From contig WGAH01000512.1 of the NCBI GenBank assembly GCA_015489145.1, positions 1 to 23,222 of the forward strand: 23,222 nt of DNA, in the 5' to 3' direction. The position numbers were made by a program, and so were the translations under genes. Below the pieces are notes generated by a model. It saw only the letters and a program-made list of their open reading frames with translations, was not told where the DNA came from and ran no database searches. Shown here piece after piece: positions 23,103 through 23,222 of the stretch; the first letter of the stretch is position 1; every line of letters starts with the position of its first letter. Origin of the DNA: Deltaproteobacteria bacterium. Its GTDB lineage: Bacteria > Myxococcota_A > UBA796 > UBA2385.

Positions 23103-23222
23103 GAGGCGCCGTCAGGAGGGTGGGCGCTCGGAAGCCTGCGTCCAGCGTAGCGGAAGGCGGCGACGCCCACCACCGACCGGGCGACCTCCGCCCCCCCCCG
23201 CCACCGGCGGCACCGCCCGATC

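Noticed and set aside
1..23222. CRISPR array, insertion sequence, tRNA, rRNA or phage genes
   Set aside because: No regularly spaced repeats, transposase or integrase motifs, tRNA-like cloverleaf with CCA region or rRNA stretches were seen. Base composition is even across the window.

Overview
The window is a very GC-rich stretch with third codon positions dominated by G and C. It encodes Gram-negative envelope proteins (LolA, an outer-membrane beta-barrel, lipoproteins, a PBP4-type carboxypeptidase). The second half holds a set of genes that resembles, in order and domain content, the Glt/Agl envelope machinery of Myxococcus xanthus gliding motility. Together these point to a member of the Myxococcota or a related deltaproteobacterial lineage. 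This placement is inferred from gene content; no rRNA or tRNA is present.

Left part (1-6808). A partial, unrecognised gene enters from the left edge on the + strand. It converges on a minus-strand series that reads ftsK (DNA translocase), lolA (lipoprotein chaperone), rimO (ribosomal protein S12 methylthiotransferase) and a small Ig-like lipoprotein. A galE-type sugar epimerase gene diverges from ftsK across a 126-bp region with facing promoter candidates.

Right part (6827-23068), all on the minus strand and therefore read from right to left: dacB (PBP4); a 245-residue secreted protein with a coiled coil; a 784-residue TPR/coiled-coil protein (GltC-like); a 1165-residue TPR protein (GltD/AgmU-like); a TPR lipoprotein with a cysteine-rich tail (GltE-like); an 81-residue secreted protein (CglF/GltF-like); a TolQ/ExbB/MotA-type channel; two TolR/ExbD-type stator proteins; a GltG-like protein with an FHA-like domain, one membrane span and a TonB-like C-terminus; a 185-residue secreted protein with two cysteines; and an outer-membrane beta-barrel. 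The 245-residue gene through cglF is a tight block (31-nt gap, 1-nt gap, 4-nt overlap, 1-nt overlap). The motor genes, gltG and the 185-residue gene each follow a gap with a promoter candidate.

Taken together, this looks like a trans-envelope machine: a proton-driven TolQR-like motor in the inner membrane, GltG spanning it, TPR and coiled-coil proteins in the periplasm, and a lipoprotein plus beta-barrel at the outer membrane. The most notable points are that motor and Glt core sit in one locus, that one of the two ExbD-type proteins has Asn where the proton-binding Asp normally lies, and that three or more components are of unknown function. All functional statements rest on motif recognition by eye; no database search was run.
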